Below are positions 42,466 to 52,365 of a stretch of 63,963 nt of DNA, piece after piece. The notes beneath the pieces were generated by a model that was not told the origin of the DNA, did not search any database, and saw nothing but the letters and a program-made list of their open reading frames with translations. The stretch is from a virus, in IMG/VR virus record IMGVR_UViG_3300044940_000357, positions 1 to 63,963 of that record, one strand, 5' to 3'. The number at the start of each line of letters is the position of its first letter. Positions within the stretch are counted from its first letter, which is position 1. A program made the translations under genes and the position numbers.

Positions 42466-44405
42466 ACTATAATAATCTATGGTCCTATGATATAGAAGTA
42501 ACTCCGGTAGTACATAATACCGGAGCTTCTATATTTTTTTCTGCCGTTTTTATAAGGGAAGGTAATCGTGTAGTCTTTGAAATATCCGATAGAATAGATC
42601 AAACTGATGAACTTTTATCTTTTATATCCAATCGGTGGTTAGCAGGATACAATAATCATGGTTACGACGATCGTGTTTTACAATATTTAAAAGAACTTCA
42701 TTATGGTGATAAGTTTTTAAATCTTGAAGATAAACTAAAAAAATTAAAGTCTTATAGTGATTATTGTATCAGGAATAAAGAAAAAGAGCGAGTAGAACTT
42801 AGTAATTGCACGATAGATTTGATGACATTGACTTATCAATATAAGGCTCAAAAGAGTCTTAAAATGGTAGGAATATTATTGGGTCACAATATTATATCAG
42901 AAAGTCCTATAAGTTTTGAAACTGGATTGGGCATGGAAGATAAAGATCGCGACGTAGTATATGATAGCATAATAAAATATAACATTAATGATGTTATTAT
43001 TACCGATATGTTATTGTCGCAATCTTATGGTAAGTTACGTTTGAGACAAGATACTGGACGTATGTATAATATCGATATCAACTCTTCATATGATAGTGAG
43101 ATAGCTAAGATATTATTTACAAACGAATACAAGAAACGTTCAGGCATCGATCCTACTAATTTGAGAACATTTAGAACCGAGTGTATAGTATATGATCTTG
43201 TACCCGATAGTATTAAGTTTACTGATATTCCAGAATATGTAGAGTTATTGGAACAATTAAAAAAATGGAAATTTAATTTTGCTAAGTATGAAGATGATAT
43301 ACAAGAGATAATTGTAAAGACTAAATCTTTATCCCATACTATTGCAGGAGGAGGTATCCATAGTAACAATGAACCACAACTTTATAAAAGCAACGAAGAA
43401 GAGCTATTAGATGTCGACTATGATAGTTATTATCCAATGATTATGTTAAACTTTAAGTTTTGTCCAGCACATCTTGATAGCGATATCTTCTTTGGAATAT
43501 TAAAAGATTTAACATATGAACGTATACACTTTAAATCGGAACTAAAAAGATTAAGTCGTTTGGAGAAAACTAAAGAAGTACAAGAAGCTATAGAGAACGC
43601 TGATATAAACGCTTCAAGGCGAAAAATTATAATCAATGCTATATATGGATTAACTAACAGTGATAGTTTTTTCCTATACGACCCTATGGTGACTTTACAA
43701 GTATGTATAACAGGTCAGCTTATGTTGATATATATGGCCTGGAAACTTGAAAAGTTATATAAATCAACCACTTGTATATATACTAACACTGACGGTTTAA
43801 TGGTTACAACAAGTCAAAAAAAAGATGTATCGACTTGGATTGAAAATTTTGCTCGCAGTTTTAACTTTACAGTTGAATTTACCGATATGAAATGGGCTGC
43901 TATAAGAGACGTTAATAATTATGTTATGATGACTCAATCGGGTAAATTAAAACGTAAAGGTACTTTCGAATATAGTATACGATTACTTTCTGGTTATGAT
44001 ATGCCTATAATAGGTATGGCTGTAGAGAAATATCTTGTTGATTCCATACCTATTGAAGAGACAATATATAATTGTAATGATATACGATTGTTTACTCAAA
44101 GTAAAAAGTTTGACAAAAATGCAAAAGTTTATAGTTACGAGTATATCAATCAACAATTAATCGAAAAAGAACTCAATCTTACCAATCGATGGTATATAAC
44201 TAAGAGTAATTGTAAAGTACTTAAGAAAGATTTGTATAAAGGGAGAGAACGAGTCACCGATCTTAGTTCAAAGTTTAGAGCGCGTGTTATATTAGATATC
44301 GATCCTGATGTACCTATATCAAAGTATAATATAAATTATTCTTATTATATATCGGAAGCTAAAAAATTAGTAACACCTTTTAAAAAAGAATTAAAATTAT
44401 GGTAA
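42450..44405 (+). CDS. family B DNA polymerase with 3'-5' exonuclease
   Basis: About 651 residues from ATG at 42450; a GTG lies two codons earlier. Exonuclease motifs are SYDIEVTP (Exo I), NNHGYDD (Exo II) and YNINDVIITD (Exo III). Polymerase motifs are VDYDSYYPMI (A), RRKIIINAIYG (B) and YTNTDGLMV (C). In motif C the usual DTD is NTD, a form seen in some phage PolB. No terminal-protein insertions are obvious. The replicative polymerase, leading a string of coupled replication genes. Confidence 0.93.
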   Translation: MFREIDYNNLWSYDIEVTPVVHNTGASIFFSAVFIREGNRVVFEISDRIDQTDELLSFISNRWLAGYNNHGYDDRVLQYLKELHYGDKFLNLEDKLKKLKSYSDYCIRNKEKERVELSNCTIDLMTLTYQYKAQKSLKMVGILLGHNIISESPISFETGLGMEDKDRDVVYDSIIKYNINDVIITDMLLSQSYGKLRLRQDTGRMYNIDINSSYDSEIAKILFTNEYKKRSGIDPTNLRTFRTECIVYDLVPDSIKFTDIPEYVELLEQLKKWKFNFAKYEDDIQEIIVKTKSLSHTIAGGGIHSNNEPQLYKSNEEELLDVDYDSYYPMIMLNFKFCPAHLDSDIFFGILKDLTYERIHFKSELKRLSRLEKTKEVQEAIENADINASRRKIIINAIYGLTNSDSFFLYDPMVTLQVCITGQLMLIYMAWKLEKLYKSTTCIYTNTDGLMVTTSQKKDVSTWIENFARSFNFTVEFTDMKWAAIRDVNNYVMMTQSGKLKRKGTFEYSIRLLSGYDMPIIGMAVEKYLVDSIPIEETIYNCNDIRLFTQSKKFDKNAKVYSYEYINQQLIEKELNLTNRWYITKSNCKVLKKDLYKGRERVTDLSSKFRARVILDIDPDVPISKYNINYSYYISEAKKLVTPFKKELKLW

Positions 44406-44677
44406 CTACAATAAAAGTAGAAGATTCAAATATTACATTAGAAGTAGAAACTTCTCAAGGAACACAATCAATCTCTTGGGATATATCAATAATAGATGGA
44501 AAAATTAGTCTTGGACCAACAGGATTGTTATCATCAGAGTTGCAAAAAATAGCTATACTAGCTGGTATGGGTATCGCTTCTGAAACTAGTAAAATTAAAG
44601 AATTGGGATTATATTGGCTTGAACAGGACTCAGAGACAAGAACAAGCGATTCTAAAATGGAAAATACAGGGTCTTAA
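44399..44677 (+). CDS. small protein between polymerase and helicase
   Basis: 92 residues (MVTTIKVEDSNITLEVE), beta-rich and acidic. Overlaps both the polymerase and the helicase start. Could be an accessory replication protein; not recognised. Confidence 0.55.
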   Translation: MVTTIKVEDSNITLEVETSQGTQSISWDISIIDGKISLGPTGLLSSELQKIAILAGMGIASETSKIKELGLYWLEQDSETRTSDSKMENTGS

Positions 44678-45911
44678 TGGAACTATAGACGCTTGTGTAG
44701 GGTTTGGTAAAACTTTGATGACCATAGTAAATGTATTGGAACCTATATATAAAAAATACCCCGATTATAAGGGTATCGTTATAGTTCCAAATAAAGATTT
44801 GGTTAAACAATGGTCAGATCAAATATCTCATCTTCCTTACAAAGTTGTTACTGTACAAAGTTTAATAAGAAAGCCCGAAGAACAATGGGATTTTATCATA
44901 TATGATGAAATTCATAAATACTTTGGTAAAAAGTTTAGTAACGTTTTACGTTACAAAGCTCGTTGGAAATTAGGTTTATCTGGTTCTTTAAATTATAAAG
45001 CTAAGGAGTTATTAAAACTTTATAATTTACCAGTAGTTGATACTATAACATTAAAAGAAAGTGTTAAAAATGGATGGAATAATCAGTATAGAGAATATAA
45101 TCTAAGAGTGCCACTGTCTTTATCTGATAGTCAATATCTTAATAAAAGAGATAACGACTATTATAAATATCTCAGTATATTATCAGGAGGTAAAGATCTT
45201 GATTATAGTATCATTAAGAAAATTACTTATAAACGATTACTAAGATACAAAACTCGAGATGGAAATATTGTTACATATCGATCGGGTAATAAAAAAGGAC
45301 AACCTGTGCCTATATGGGAATATCCATATGCTCAAGAAATAGCTGATCGACTTGGTCGATCTACTAAAGAGGTTATACTGATGGCTTTAAAAGCAAGTGC
45401 TATAATAAGGGACAGAAAAAAGTTCTTTTATAATTATCAGGGTAAGATACCAATAGTTAAATCTATTATAGATCGTTTTAGTGATAGAAAGATTATTGGG
45501 TTTACTATGGAACAAGATTTTTGTAATCGTATGGCTAATTATTGCGGAGTGCCTAGTTATCATGGTGGACTTAGTAAATCGATTCGCAATAATATCATGA
45601 GTCAATTTAAAAGTCAAGATACAGGAGCTTTACTAGCTTGCCTTGCTATTAACGAAGGGGTAGATATACCTAATCTCGATGTATGTATCAACATATCGTA
45701 TTTTTCTACATCGGCGTCTAATATGCAAAGATTAGGTCGAAGTGTACGAAAAAACATGAGGGGTAAAGATAGTATAATTATAAACTTAGTAACTGTATAC
45801 CATCCATCAATTAATTCAAAGACTGTCGAAGAGAAATGGTTGAGAAAGTTTCAAGATGAACTTGATTCATCTGCCCATTATATCGATGACATTGATGATA
45901 TTATCATATGA
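44619..45911 (+). CDS. SF2 helicase
   Basis: About 430 residues. Motif I is ACVGFGKTL, motif II YDEIH, motif III LSGSL and motif VI NMQRLGRSVRKN. A Q-like RTQRQEQAILKW precedes motif I, so translation most likely begins at TTG 44619, overlapping the preceding gene by 59 bases; no suitable ATG exists upstream. A UvsW/RecG-type DNA-unwinding or strand-annealing enzyme of the replication block. Confidence 0.87.
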   Translation: MNRTQRQEQAILKWKIQGLNGTIDACVGFGKTLMTIVNVLEPIYKKYPDYKGIVIVPNKDLVKQWSDQISHLPYKVVTVQSLIRKPEEQWDFIIYDEIHKYFGKKFSNVLRYKARWKLGLSGSLNYKAKELLKLYNLPVVDTITLKESVKNGWNNQYREYNLRVPLSLSDSQYLNKRDNDYYKYLSILSGGKDLDYSIIKKITYKRLLRYKTRDGNIVTYRSGNKKGQPVPIWEYPYAQEIADRLGRSTKEVILMALKASAIIRDRKKFFYNYQGKIPIVKSIIDRFSDRKIIGFTMEQDFCNRMANYCGVPSYHGGLSKSIRNNIMSQFKSQDTGALLACLAINEGVDIPNLDVCINISYFSTSASNMQRLGRSVRKNMRGKDSIIINLVTVYHPSINSKTVEEKWLRKFQDELDSSAHYIDDIDDIII

Positions 45912-46602
45912 AGAAGCTAAAGAACTTATGTTAGAAGAAAATAAGCTTCAATATTTATCCGATATGCTTGAAAACTATGCAAATAGTAATCTTTCAAGCG
46001 CACAATTTATGTATCTTTCATTTTTATATACAAGGAGATATGACTTGTTATTGCGATACCATTATGAGTATTTCGATAAGGTCCGTCAATTTCCATTTAA
46101 TAAAGATGAAATAAACGAACTTTATCATAGAGGGTTAATAACAGAACAATGGAAATCAGGAGATCCTGATAACCCAGCTCTTACAGCCGAAGGTAGCAAG
46201 TTGATGGATAATTTGTTAAAAGTTAATCCTAGAACTATCACAATTGTTTCAGAAAAGAAAGAATCTATGGGTAAAGAGCTGATTGAAGAATATCCCGATT
46301 ACTTTTATGCTAATCATCAAGCTTATCCGACAAAAGGTTTTAGAAAAACTAAAACTCATAACGGTAAGTTTATTGAAGGGCGGTACGATCTTATTAATTA
46401 CTATTACGAAATCATTGAAGGTAATCAAGAATTACATGAATCTATCTTAGAAAAGATACGATATGCAAAACGTCAAAATGGTGTTGATAATAGAGGAAAT
46501 AATGTTCCTCAAATTAGACAAACCATTATGAATTTTGTAATTAATAAAGATTGGGAATATATTAAAGTAATTGGAAACAACACTAATATTAAAATAGGAT
46601 GA
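45886..46602 (+). CDS. replication-block protein of unknown function
   Basis: About 238 residues from ATG at 45886, overlapping the helicase stop. Helical, with a C-terminal half rich in charged residues. Lies between two helicases; by position a helicase loader or adaptor is possible, not shown. Overlaps the next gene by four bases. Confidence 0.62.
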   Translation: MTLMILSYEEAKELMLEENKLQYLSDMLENYANSNLSSAQFMYLSFLYTRRYDLLLRYHYEYFDKVRQFPFNKDEINELYHRGLITEQWKSGDPDNPALTAEGSKLMDNLLKVNPRTITIVSEKKESMGKELIEEYPDYFYANHQAYPTKGFRKTKTHNGKFIEGRYDLINYYYEIIEGNQELHESILEKIRYAKRQNGVDNRGNNVPQIRQTIMNFVINKDWEYIKVIGNNTNIKIG

Positions 46603-47648
46603 TATTACCTATTATTAATTTTAAAGAAGCTATAAATGACTCTAGACAATACATCATAGCTAGAAGAGAAGGGTTAATCACATCATTAAGAACTAAATTT
46701 CCAACTCTTGATCATTATTTGATTGGAGGTATACCGCCTAATACAATTACTTGTATAAGTGCTATGAGTGGATGTGGTAAATCTACTCTTGCTAAATGTA
46801 TTAGAAATAGTATTGCAGAACTTAATGTATCTCAAAAAGTGTACACTTTTGTATTTAACTTTGAGATGTTGGCTAGAGAACAGATAGCAAGAGAACTGAC
46901 CACTCAGTTAAATATGGATCTTAGAGATTTGTATTCTGCAAACACTCGATTATCTGATAAAGATTTTGATAGGGTTGAACAATCTTATATAAAAATGAGT
47001 CAAAATAACCCCGATATATATTTCATAGAAATTAGCGAAACTGCTAAGGTTATTAAAGATTCAATACTTTATTACTATGAAAAGATTGTAAAACCTAACA
47101 ACGGAGTTATGGTTATAGAATTGGACCATACGTTGCTAACTAAAGGTAAAGAAGGACAGTCGGAAAAAGATAAAATAGACGCTCTTATGTATGCGTTGGT
47201 AGATGTTAAAAAGATTATTGCTTCCGATGGTGGAACATTTATTGGTATAGTGTTATCTCAAATGAATAGAGATATAGAAAGCGTAGATCGAATAAAAGAT
47301 CCGGCTGGACATGTACCTAAAACGTCAGATCTTTTTGGTTCAAGTACCATACTTCAATGTTGCGACTATGTAATAATAAATCATATTCCAGATAAACTTC
47401 ATATATTATCTTATACCCCTCTTGAGTTACCAACTCAATATCGAATACAATCAAAAGAATCTGGATTTGATATTATTCAAGCATGTTATCTTCACATTCT
47501 TAAGAATCGGACTGGTGAATCGGGAATCACTATTCCGCTTGAGAATAGATTAAAATATTTTGATTTTGATGAGTTGGATAAAGTAGAATTTGCCACTCGT
47601 CATCAACAATTTAAAAAAACAGGACTAGTCTTATTAAATAAACAATAA
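46599..47648 (+). CDS. DnaB-like RecA-fold replicative helicase
   Basis: 349 residues. Walker A is SAMSGCGKSTL (about 50-60), preceded by GGIPPNTITCI. NFEMLAREQIARELTTQ is the DnaB-type motif, Walker B is VMVIELDHT and a later SQMNRDIE is the DnaB-like Gln motif. The N-terminal DnaB domain is absent, as in other crAss-like phages. Hexameric 5'-3' helicase for the phage fork. Confidence 0.87.
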   Translation: MILPIINFKEAINDSRQYIIARREGLITSLRTKFPTLDHYLIGGIPPNTITCISAMSGCGKSTLAKCIRNSIAELNVSQKVYTFVFNFEMLAREQIARELTTQLNMDLRDLYSANTRLSDKDFDRVEQSYIKMSQNNPDIYFIEISETAKVIKDSILYYYEKIVKPNNGVMVIELDHTLLTKGKEGQSEKDKIDALMYALVDVKKIIASDGGTFIGIVLSQMNRDIESVDRIKDPAGHVPKTSDLFGSSTILQCCDYVIINHIPDKLHILSYTPLELPTQYRIQSKESGFDIIQACYLHILKNRTGESGITIPLENRLKYFDFDELDKVEFATRHQQFKKTGLVLLNKQ

Positions 47649-47649
47649 A

Positions 47650-48162
47650 ATGAATATAGAACACATCGAAAAAACAATCGCTCAGTCTTCTACTATAAGA
47701 CCACAAAACTTTGAAGCTATAAGAATTAACCTGATCAATAATAAAATAAAATTCTCTAAAAAATTTATAGACGAACATCAATTAATTGACAGGTATGGAT
47801 TGGATTATGGTCTTGTTGAAGAAAATGGTCAGAAGAATCTTGTCATTGTAAAAGTACCTCTTAACGTTATGGTTAATGGAAATCTTCAGTATGTAAATCC
47901 CATTCCTCATATATGTGGTAGTCAAAAACTAAAAGCAAAAGGTGGATTTAAGGGAAGCGTTACTCGTCCAGAAATAGTAAACGATCTTTATAAAGCTATT
48001 ATCCCAAAAGAGAAAAACGTGTTTAGTTTTGACATTGTTTTAACTAATCCACGTGTTGTACCATACGTTGAGTGTATCAATCATAAAACAAAATCTGCTC
48101 TTGTAAAACGCAACAACGTAGAGGTATATGATATAGTTCTTGTAAATATTGATAGAATATGA
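47650..48162 (+). CDS. replication-block protein of unknown function
   Basis: 170 residues (MNIEHIEKTIAQSSTIR), alpha/beta, basic. Two bases after DnaB-like, four-base overlap with the next gene. Not recognised. Confidence 0.62.
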   Translation: MNIEHIEKTIAQSSTIRPQNFEAIRINLINNKIKFSKKFIDEHQLIDRYGLDYGLVEENGQKNLVIVKVPLNVMVNGNLQYVNPIPHICGSQKLKAKGGFKGSVTRPEIVNDLYKAIIPKEKNVFSFDIVLTNPRVVPYVECINHKTKSALVKRNNVEVYDIVLVNIDRI

Positions 48163-48590
48163 AACATATATTATTAAATATCGTAGGTTTTTTGATATTA
48201 AGTTTGAGTTGTCTTGGTCAAACTTATACTTACAACTTTTTTGTACCTGCTACTGTAAAAGAATACGACGAAAACGAAAAAGTTATTAACGTAACTAAGA
48301 ACAACAGATTTGTTTTTGGATTTGTTAGCGAAAACGTTTTAAGATTAGGGGGAGGTAATAATTTAGATTTAAAAGTAACCACCATAGAATTAACTGATAT
48401 CAATTACTTTATAGGTGGCAAAAAACACACTAAAGAAGGATTGATATATACATTTAATCCAGATAAAGAAATAAAAGTAAAATTATATCTGGTATATCAT
48501 ACTTATCACCATTGTGTATATGATATGATATTTTATCGTAATTCAAAAAGACTTATAAGTTTCTCTGGTGAATTTTTATTGACCCCTTAA
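48159..48590 (+). CDS. exported protein of unknown function
   Basis: 143 residues with a signal peptide (MKHILLNIVGFLILSLSCLG). The mature part is beta-rich and Asn/Lys/Tyr-rich. A Cys lies at the cleavage region but the lipobox is not canonical. It is odd to find an exported protein between replication genes. Confidence 0.65.
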   Translation: MKHILLNIVGFLILSLSCLGQTYTYNFFVPATVKEYDENEKVINVTKNNRFVFGFVSENVLRLGGGNNLDLKVTTIELTDINYFIGGKKHTKEGLIYTFNPDKEIKVKLYLVYHTYHHCVYDMIFYRNSKRLISFSGEFLLTP

Positions 48591-48649
48591 AATAAGAAAG
48601 TTAAGATTGAAAGTGTCGAAAGTTATATTACTATAACATTAAAATTTAT

Positions 48650-49342
48650 ATGGCATCAATTGCAATTGTAGGTAAATCTGGCACTGGTAAATCAACTAGT
48701 TATGCTAACCTTCCTGAGTCTGGAATTAACGGACTTAATCCAAATGAAACAGTTATTATTAATGTAGCAGGTAAAGACTTGCCAATGAAAGGTTGGAAAA
48801 AACTATACCACGGTAAGTTATCAGAAAATGGTAATTATCTTGCTACTGCTGATCCAGAAATTATCGCAAAATCTATTACTTATGTTTCAGATAATCGACC
48901 TGATATTAAAAACATAGTGATAGACGACGCTCAATATATTATGGCGTTTGAATTTATGCGAAGAGCTAAGGAAACTGGGTATGGAAAGTTTGCAGACATT
49001 GGAGTTAATATTGGTAAAATAGTAAATGCTGCTCGAGTTACTAGAGATGATCTTAAAGTATATTTCTTATGGCATCCTGAAGAAGATAGAGAAGTAGGAT
49101 ATAAGATGAAGACTGTGGGAAAAATGGTCGACGATTATCTTACATTAGAAGGATTATTTACTGTTGTTCTTTATACCGATGTAAGTAAAGGATCGGATAA
49201 TAAAATTAAGTATAGTTTCGTAACTAACAACGATGGTAAATATCCTGCGAAATCGCCTATAGGTATGTTTAAAGATTTATACATACCCAATGACCTCAAG
49301 ATAGTATCAGAAAGTATTGATCGATATAATCGAGGAGAGTAA
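48650..49342 (+). CDS. RecA-fold ATPase, Sak4/AAA_24-like
   Basis: 230 residues. Walker A is VGKSGTGKST (about 6-15), Walker B IKNIVIDDAQY, then VYFLWHPEED. This is the AAA_24/Sak4 layout of phage ATPases that help single-strand annealing together with SSB; the SSB gene follows after a terminator. Function by family. Confidence 0.82.
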   Translation: MASIAIVGKSGTGKSTSYANLPESGINGLNPNETVIINVAGKDLPMKGWKKLYHGKLSENGNYLATADPEIIAKSITYVSDNRPDIKNIVIDDAQYIMAFEFMRRAKETGYGKFADIGVNIGKIVNAARVTRDDLKVYFLWHPEEDREVGYKMKTVGKMVDDYLTLEGLFTVVLYTDVSKGSDNKIKYSFVTNNDGKYPAKSPIGMFKDLYIPNDLKIVSESIDRYNRGE

Positions 49343-49346
49343 TGTT

Positions 49347-49371
49347 AGGGGAGAAGAAATTCTCCCCTGTT
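49347..49371 (+). terminator. intrinsic terminator
   Basis: AGGGGAGA pairs with TCTCCCCT (8 bp, loop AGAAAT), followed by GTTTAATTT. Confidence 0.6.
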
Positions 49372-49422
49372 TAATTTAATTAATAACAAAGTTTAACCAA
49401 TCCAACTAAAAAACGAAAAACC

Positions 49423-50223
49423 ATGAACACAAATTTTCAAGATTTCATCAATGCTCAAAAAGCAAATCAAATCAAAAACAAAAAATATGTAGGAGTTGAC
49501 GCATTTAATGTTCAATTTAATTGGGACGAGCCAGTAAATAATACACGTAGATTAAAGATTACTCTTACCCATCCCACATACAAAGACTTTAAAGCTAACT
49601 ATTTTATCAAATTTAGCACCGACGATGATATCTCTAGCAAAGGTTCTAAAAGATACGTTGATATAAAAGGCGAGACGTCTTATTATGTAAATGATATTAA
49701 TGAGTTAAAAAATGATCGATTTGATAAATCCAATTATCGATTGTTGAAAAAAGGTGAAGGTGATTTTATTGATTTTATTTCAAAGTTTATAAATTACCTT
49801 CCGCCTAAAGAAAAGAATGGAGTAAAACCCGATTATACAAAAACCCCATTTCCTGTATGGAATATTCAAAAGCTGATTAATGGCGATACTAGTGAATTTG
49901 ACATGTTCTTTGAGGCGTTTAAAGATAATATGATAGTAGCCATGATTGGCTTTAATACTATTGTAAAAGAAGAAGATGGGGAAAGAAAAGAATATGTATA
50001 TCAAGAGGTATTTAATAAGGACTTTCGATATGCTTGGACATTCCCCAGTGGTACCAGTCAAAAGGCTATTGACACTCGTAATAAGACTATTGAGTCGTAC
50101 AAAAAATCTTTAAACGATCCCAAAAATTCCTCAAATCTTAATAGTATTTTTGAAGCCACAGAGTTTAAGGAGTATGTGCCTAACATAAACGTTGCCACTA
50201 ATAAAGACGATTTACCATTTTAA
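49423..50223 (+). CDS. single-stranded DNA-binding protein
   Basis: 266 residues. The last residues are NKDDLPF, the acidic-aromatic tip used by SSB proteins to recruit partners (E. coli ends in DDDIPF). The N-terminal 200 residues are beta-rich with basic and aromatic residues, consistent with an OB-like fold, but not a close match to bacterial SSB. It sits between the Sak4-like ATPase and the primase-like gene. Confidence 0.72.
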   Translation: MNTNFQDFINAQKANQIKNKKYVGVDAFNVQFNWDEPVNNTRRLKITLTHPTYKDFKANYFIKFSTDDDISSKGSKRYVDIKGETSYYVNDINELKNDRFDKSNYRLLKKGEGDFIDFISKFINYLPPKEKNGVKPDYTKTPFPVWNIQKLINGDTSEFDMFFEAFKDNMIVAMIGFNTIVKEEDGERKEYVYQEVFNKDFRYAWTFPSGTSQKAIDTRNKTIESYKKSLNDPKNSSNLNSIFEATEFKEYVPNINVATNKDDLPF

Positions 50224-50225
50224 TT

Positions 50226-51059
50226 ATGAAAGACCTCGTGACTTGCTTCCGATCCGTAAAAGATATAACTCCTAAGGCTTACGCTACTTCTAGTGCAATA
50301 CTTGATTATATTAAAACGGATGAAAACAATAAAAAACAAGTTGAATCAATAAGAGGTCTTGATGGAAATGAGTATATTGAAAAAAAGCTTACCCGTCCAT
50401 GTGTATCTTGGACGGGTACTTTTTCACATAGGTCTAATAATGGTATAATTGGTTTATCCGACCTGATGTATTTTGATATTGATGATCCATCGGTAAGCAA
50501 AAAAGATGTAATAGCTATACCAGAAGTAATAGCTGTATGGAATAGTTTATCTGGAAAAGGATTGGGTTTTATAATAGGTACAGTAGGTGTAAACAAAAAC
50601 AATTTTGTATCTACTTATGATAGTTTTTCTAAACGATATGATTTGCCTATAGATCGACTTCACGATATAGCTAGATTAAACATACTATCATATGATAGTG
50701 AGATGTTAGTTAAAGATGGTGTGTTGTATAGAGCGATTGATCCTGTTGCTGAAACAGAAAATAGAAAAATGATTATATCATATCAAGATATATTAGGCGA
50801 TGAATATCGATGGGAAAATCTATGTAATAGAGCTTTGGAGTTAACTTATAAAAAAGGACTTGATTACTCTGTAGGAATGAGACATAATTTTACGGTGTCT
50901 TTTTTTACAAAAACTAATTTTTACGGGATACCTCATGATTTTGCGTTGTATTGGATAAGTAAATTATATTATTTAGACCAAGAAAGAATACAAACATCTA
51001 TAGATATTTATGAAAGATACCGTAAAGATTTTAACTCGTTACTCCGATCTTCCTACTAA
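50226..51059 (+). CDS. BT4734/VirE_N-type primase-like protein
   Basis: 277 residues. The sequence HRSNNGIIGLSDLMYFDIDD (hDhD motif), then SGKGLGFIIG and HDIARLNILSYD, follows the BT4734-like VirE N-terminal domain. That domain belongs to the archaeo-eukaryotic primase superfamily and is common in Bacteroidota. It is the only primase candidate in the replication block. It starts two bases after the SSB stop. No helicase domain is fused to it. Confidence 0.75.
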   Translation: MKDLVTCFRSVKDITPKAYATSSAILDYIKTDENNKKQVESIRGLDGNEYIEKKLTRPCVSWTGTFSHRSNNGIIGLSDLMYFDIDDPSVSKKDVIAIPEVIAVWNSLSGKGLGFIIGTVGVNKNNFVSTYDSFSKRYDLPIDRLHDIARLNILSYDSEMLVKDGVLYRAIDPVAETENRKMIISYQDILGDEYRWENLCNRALELTYKKGLDYSVGMRHNFTVSFFTKTNFYGIPHDFALYWISKLYYLDQERIQTSIDIYERYRKDFNSLLRSSY

Positions 51060-51543
51060 GATACTATTATCTAAAAAAAGAAAACCCCAGTATTATAAAA
51101 AAGGAAAACCTATACCAAAAAAATATCAAGGTTATAACTTTGATAAAAAAGGAAGAATAATAGACGAATCAGGAGAGCCTATAATAAAAAACATAAGGTC
51201 GATTAATAAAGCTCGATATTATACAATTAACTTTCAACAACTATGGTCAGGAAATTTACATCATAGTACTAGAAATAAAGTTAAATGGGAGCTTACAAAA
51301 TTTTTTGAATCAAATCTTCCTCCTCCTATAACATCATTTCCAATAATATTGATATTTAAATCTAGAAATACATCAAAAGCTGATGTAGATAATAATAGTT
51401 TTATATACATCAAGTCATTTCTTGATACCCTTGTAAAAAATAAGATAATACCCGATGATACAAAAGAATATATACAAGGGTATAGTTGGGAGTGGGAATA
51501 TAGTACCACTCCTTCTCTTGATGTTTACTATAAAGAAGTATGA
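51010..51543 (+). CDS. RusA-like Holliday junction resolvase
   Basis: 177 residues. The region TSKADVDNNSFIYIKSFLDT followed by NKIIPDDTKEYI matches the RusA pattern of two close Asp, a Lys and a distal DD. The N-terminal third is basic (KKRKPQYYKKGKPIPKKYQG). Would cut branched DNA before packaging. Overlaps the primase end by 50 bases and the exonuclease start by four. Confidence 0.75.
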   Translation: MKDTVKILTRYSDLPTKILLSKKRKPQYYKKGKPIPKKYQGYNFDKKGRIIDESGEPIIKNIRSINKARYYTINFQQLWSGNLHHSTRNKVKWELTKFFESNLPPPITSFPIILIFKSRNTSKADVDNNSFIYIKSFLDTLVKNKIIPDDTKEYIQGYSWEWEYSTTPSLDVYYKEV

Positions 51544-52208
51544 AATTACTAATCGATGCTGATAGTTTGTTATACAAAGTTTGTTATTCTAGCACAAGTT
51601 TAGAAGAATGTTATGAACGATGGGATAGAAGAATTGACGCTATCAAGATATATTTCAATTCAGTGACTGGTATATATGAATATGATACTATCTTATATAT
51701 ACAACAAAAAGGAAAAACGTTTAGGAATTTACTTTATGATGATTATAAAGCTAATCGTTCTAACATTATACCTCCTTATTTCAAAGAGCTTATTGAATAT
51801 GTTAAATCAAAATATACAGTATGTTATTGTTCTGGAATGGAATCGGATGACCTTATAGCTCTTCATGCAAAAGATAACTGTATAGCATATATAGATAAAG
51901 ATTTAAAGCAAATAAGCGAAGCAGCTATTCACATAAATTATAATAATTTTACTCACTATAATGTATCAAAAGATGAAGCTCGATATAATTTTTATAGTCA
52001 ATTTATTATAGGTGATAGTGCTGATAATATTGAAGGTATAAAAGGTTTAGGTAAACGATTTGTAGAAAAGTATTTTCAAGGTGGAAATTATTTTTATAAA
52101 ACAATAAAACTTTATATTAAAACGTATGGAATCACCGATGGTTGGAAAAAATTTAGAAAAAATTATACACTATTGCGACTCGGCAACTTGGACCATATTA
52201 CTTGTTAA
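51540..52208 (+). CDS. 5'-3' exonuclease / flap endonuclease
   Basis: 222 residues. MKLLIDADSLLYKVCY carries the first metal-binding Asp, SGMESDDLIAL and AYIDKDLKQI the next ones, and IGDSADNIEGIKGLGKRF the last acidic group and helix-hairpin-helix. This is the T5 D15 / PolI-5' nuclease family, which removes RNA primers. The C-terminus is short. Confidence 0.88.
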   Translation: MKLLIDADSLLYKVCYSSTSLEECYERWDRRIDAIKIYFNSVTGIYEYDTILYIQQKGKTFRNLLYDDYKANRSNIIPPYFKELIEYVKSKYTVCYCSGMESDDLIALHAKDNCIAYIDKDLKQISEAAIHINYNNFTHYNVSKDEARYNFYSQFIIGDSADNIEGIKGLGKRFVEKYFQGGNYFYKTIKLYIKTYGITDGWKKFRKNYTLLRLGNLDHITC

Positions 52209-52365
52209 ACGGTTTTATTTTAATTATCGACCTTTAGCCAATGGACTTATACCTATAGGTCCATTTATATTTGTACCTAAAGGTTTTAAATTTAAAGACA
52301 GGCCTAGTATAAAAGAAGCAGCTAGAAAATTAGGATTATATGAAACCACAACTAGCACTATTTAA
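52126..52365 (+). CDS. small protein overlapping the flap nuclease end
   Basis: 79 residues in another frame; 52126 or 52138 may be the start. The distal part (NGLIPIGPFIFVPKGFKFKD) looks like real protein, and without it a 130-base hole would break an otherwise gapless operon. The overlap with the nuclease is 83 bases, long for this genome. Confidence 0.45.
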   Translation: MESPMVGKNLEKIIHYCDSATWTILLVKRFYFNYRPLANGLIPIGPFIFVPKGFKFKDRPSIKEAARKLGLYETTTSTI

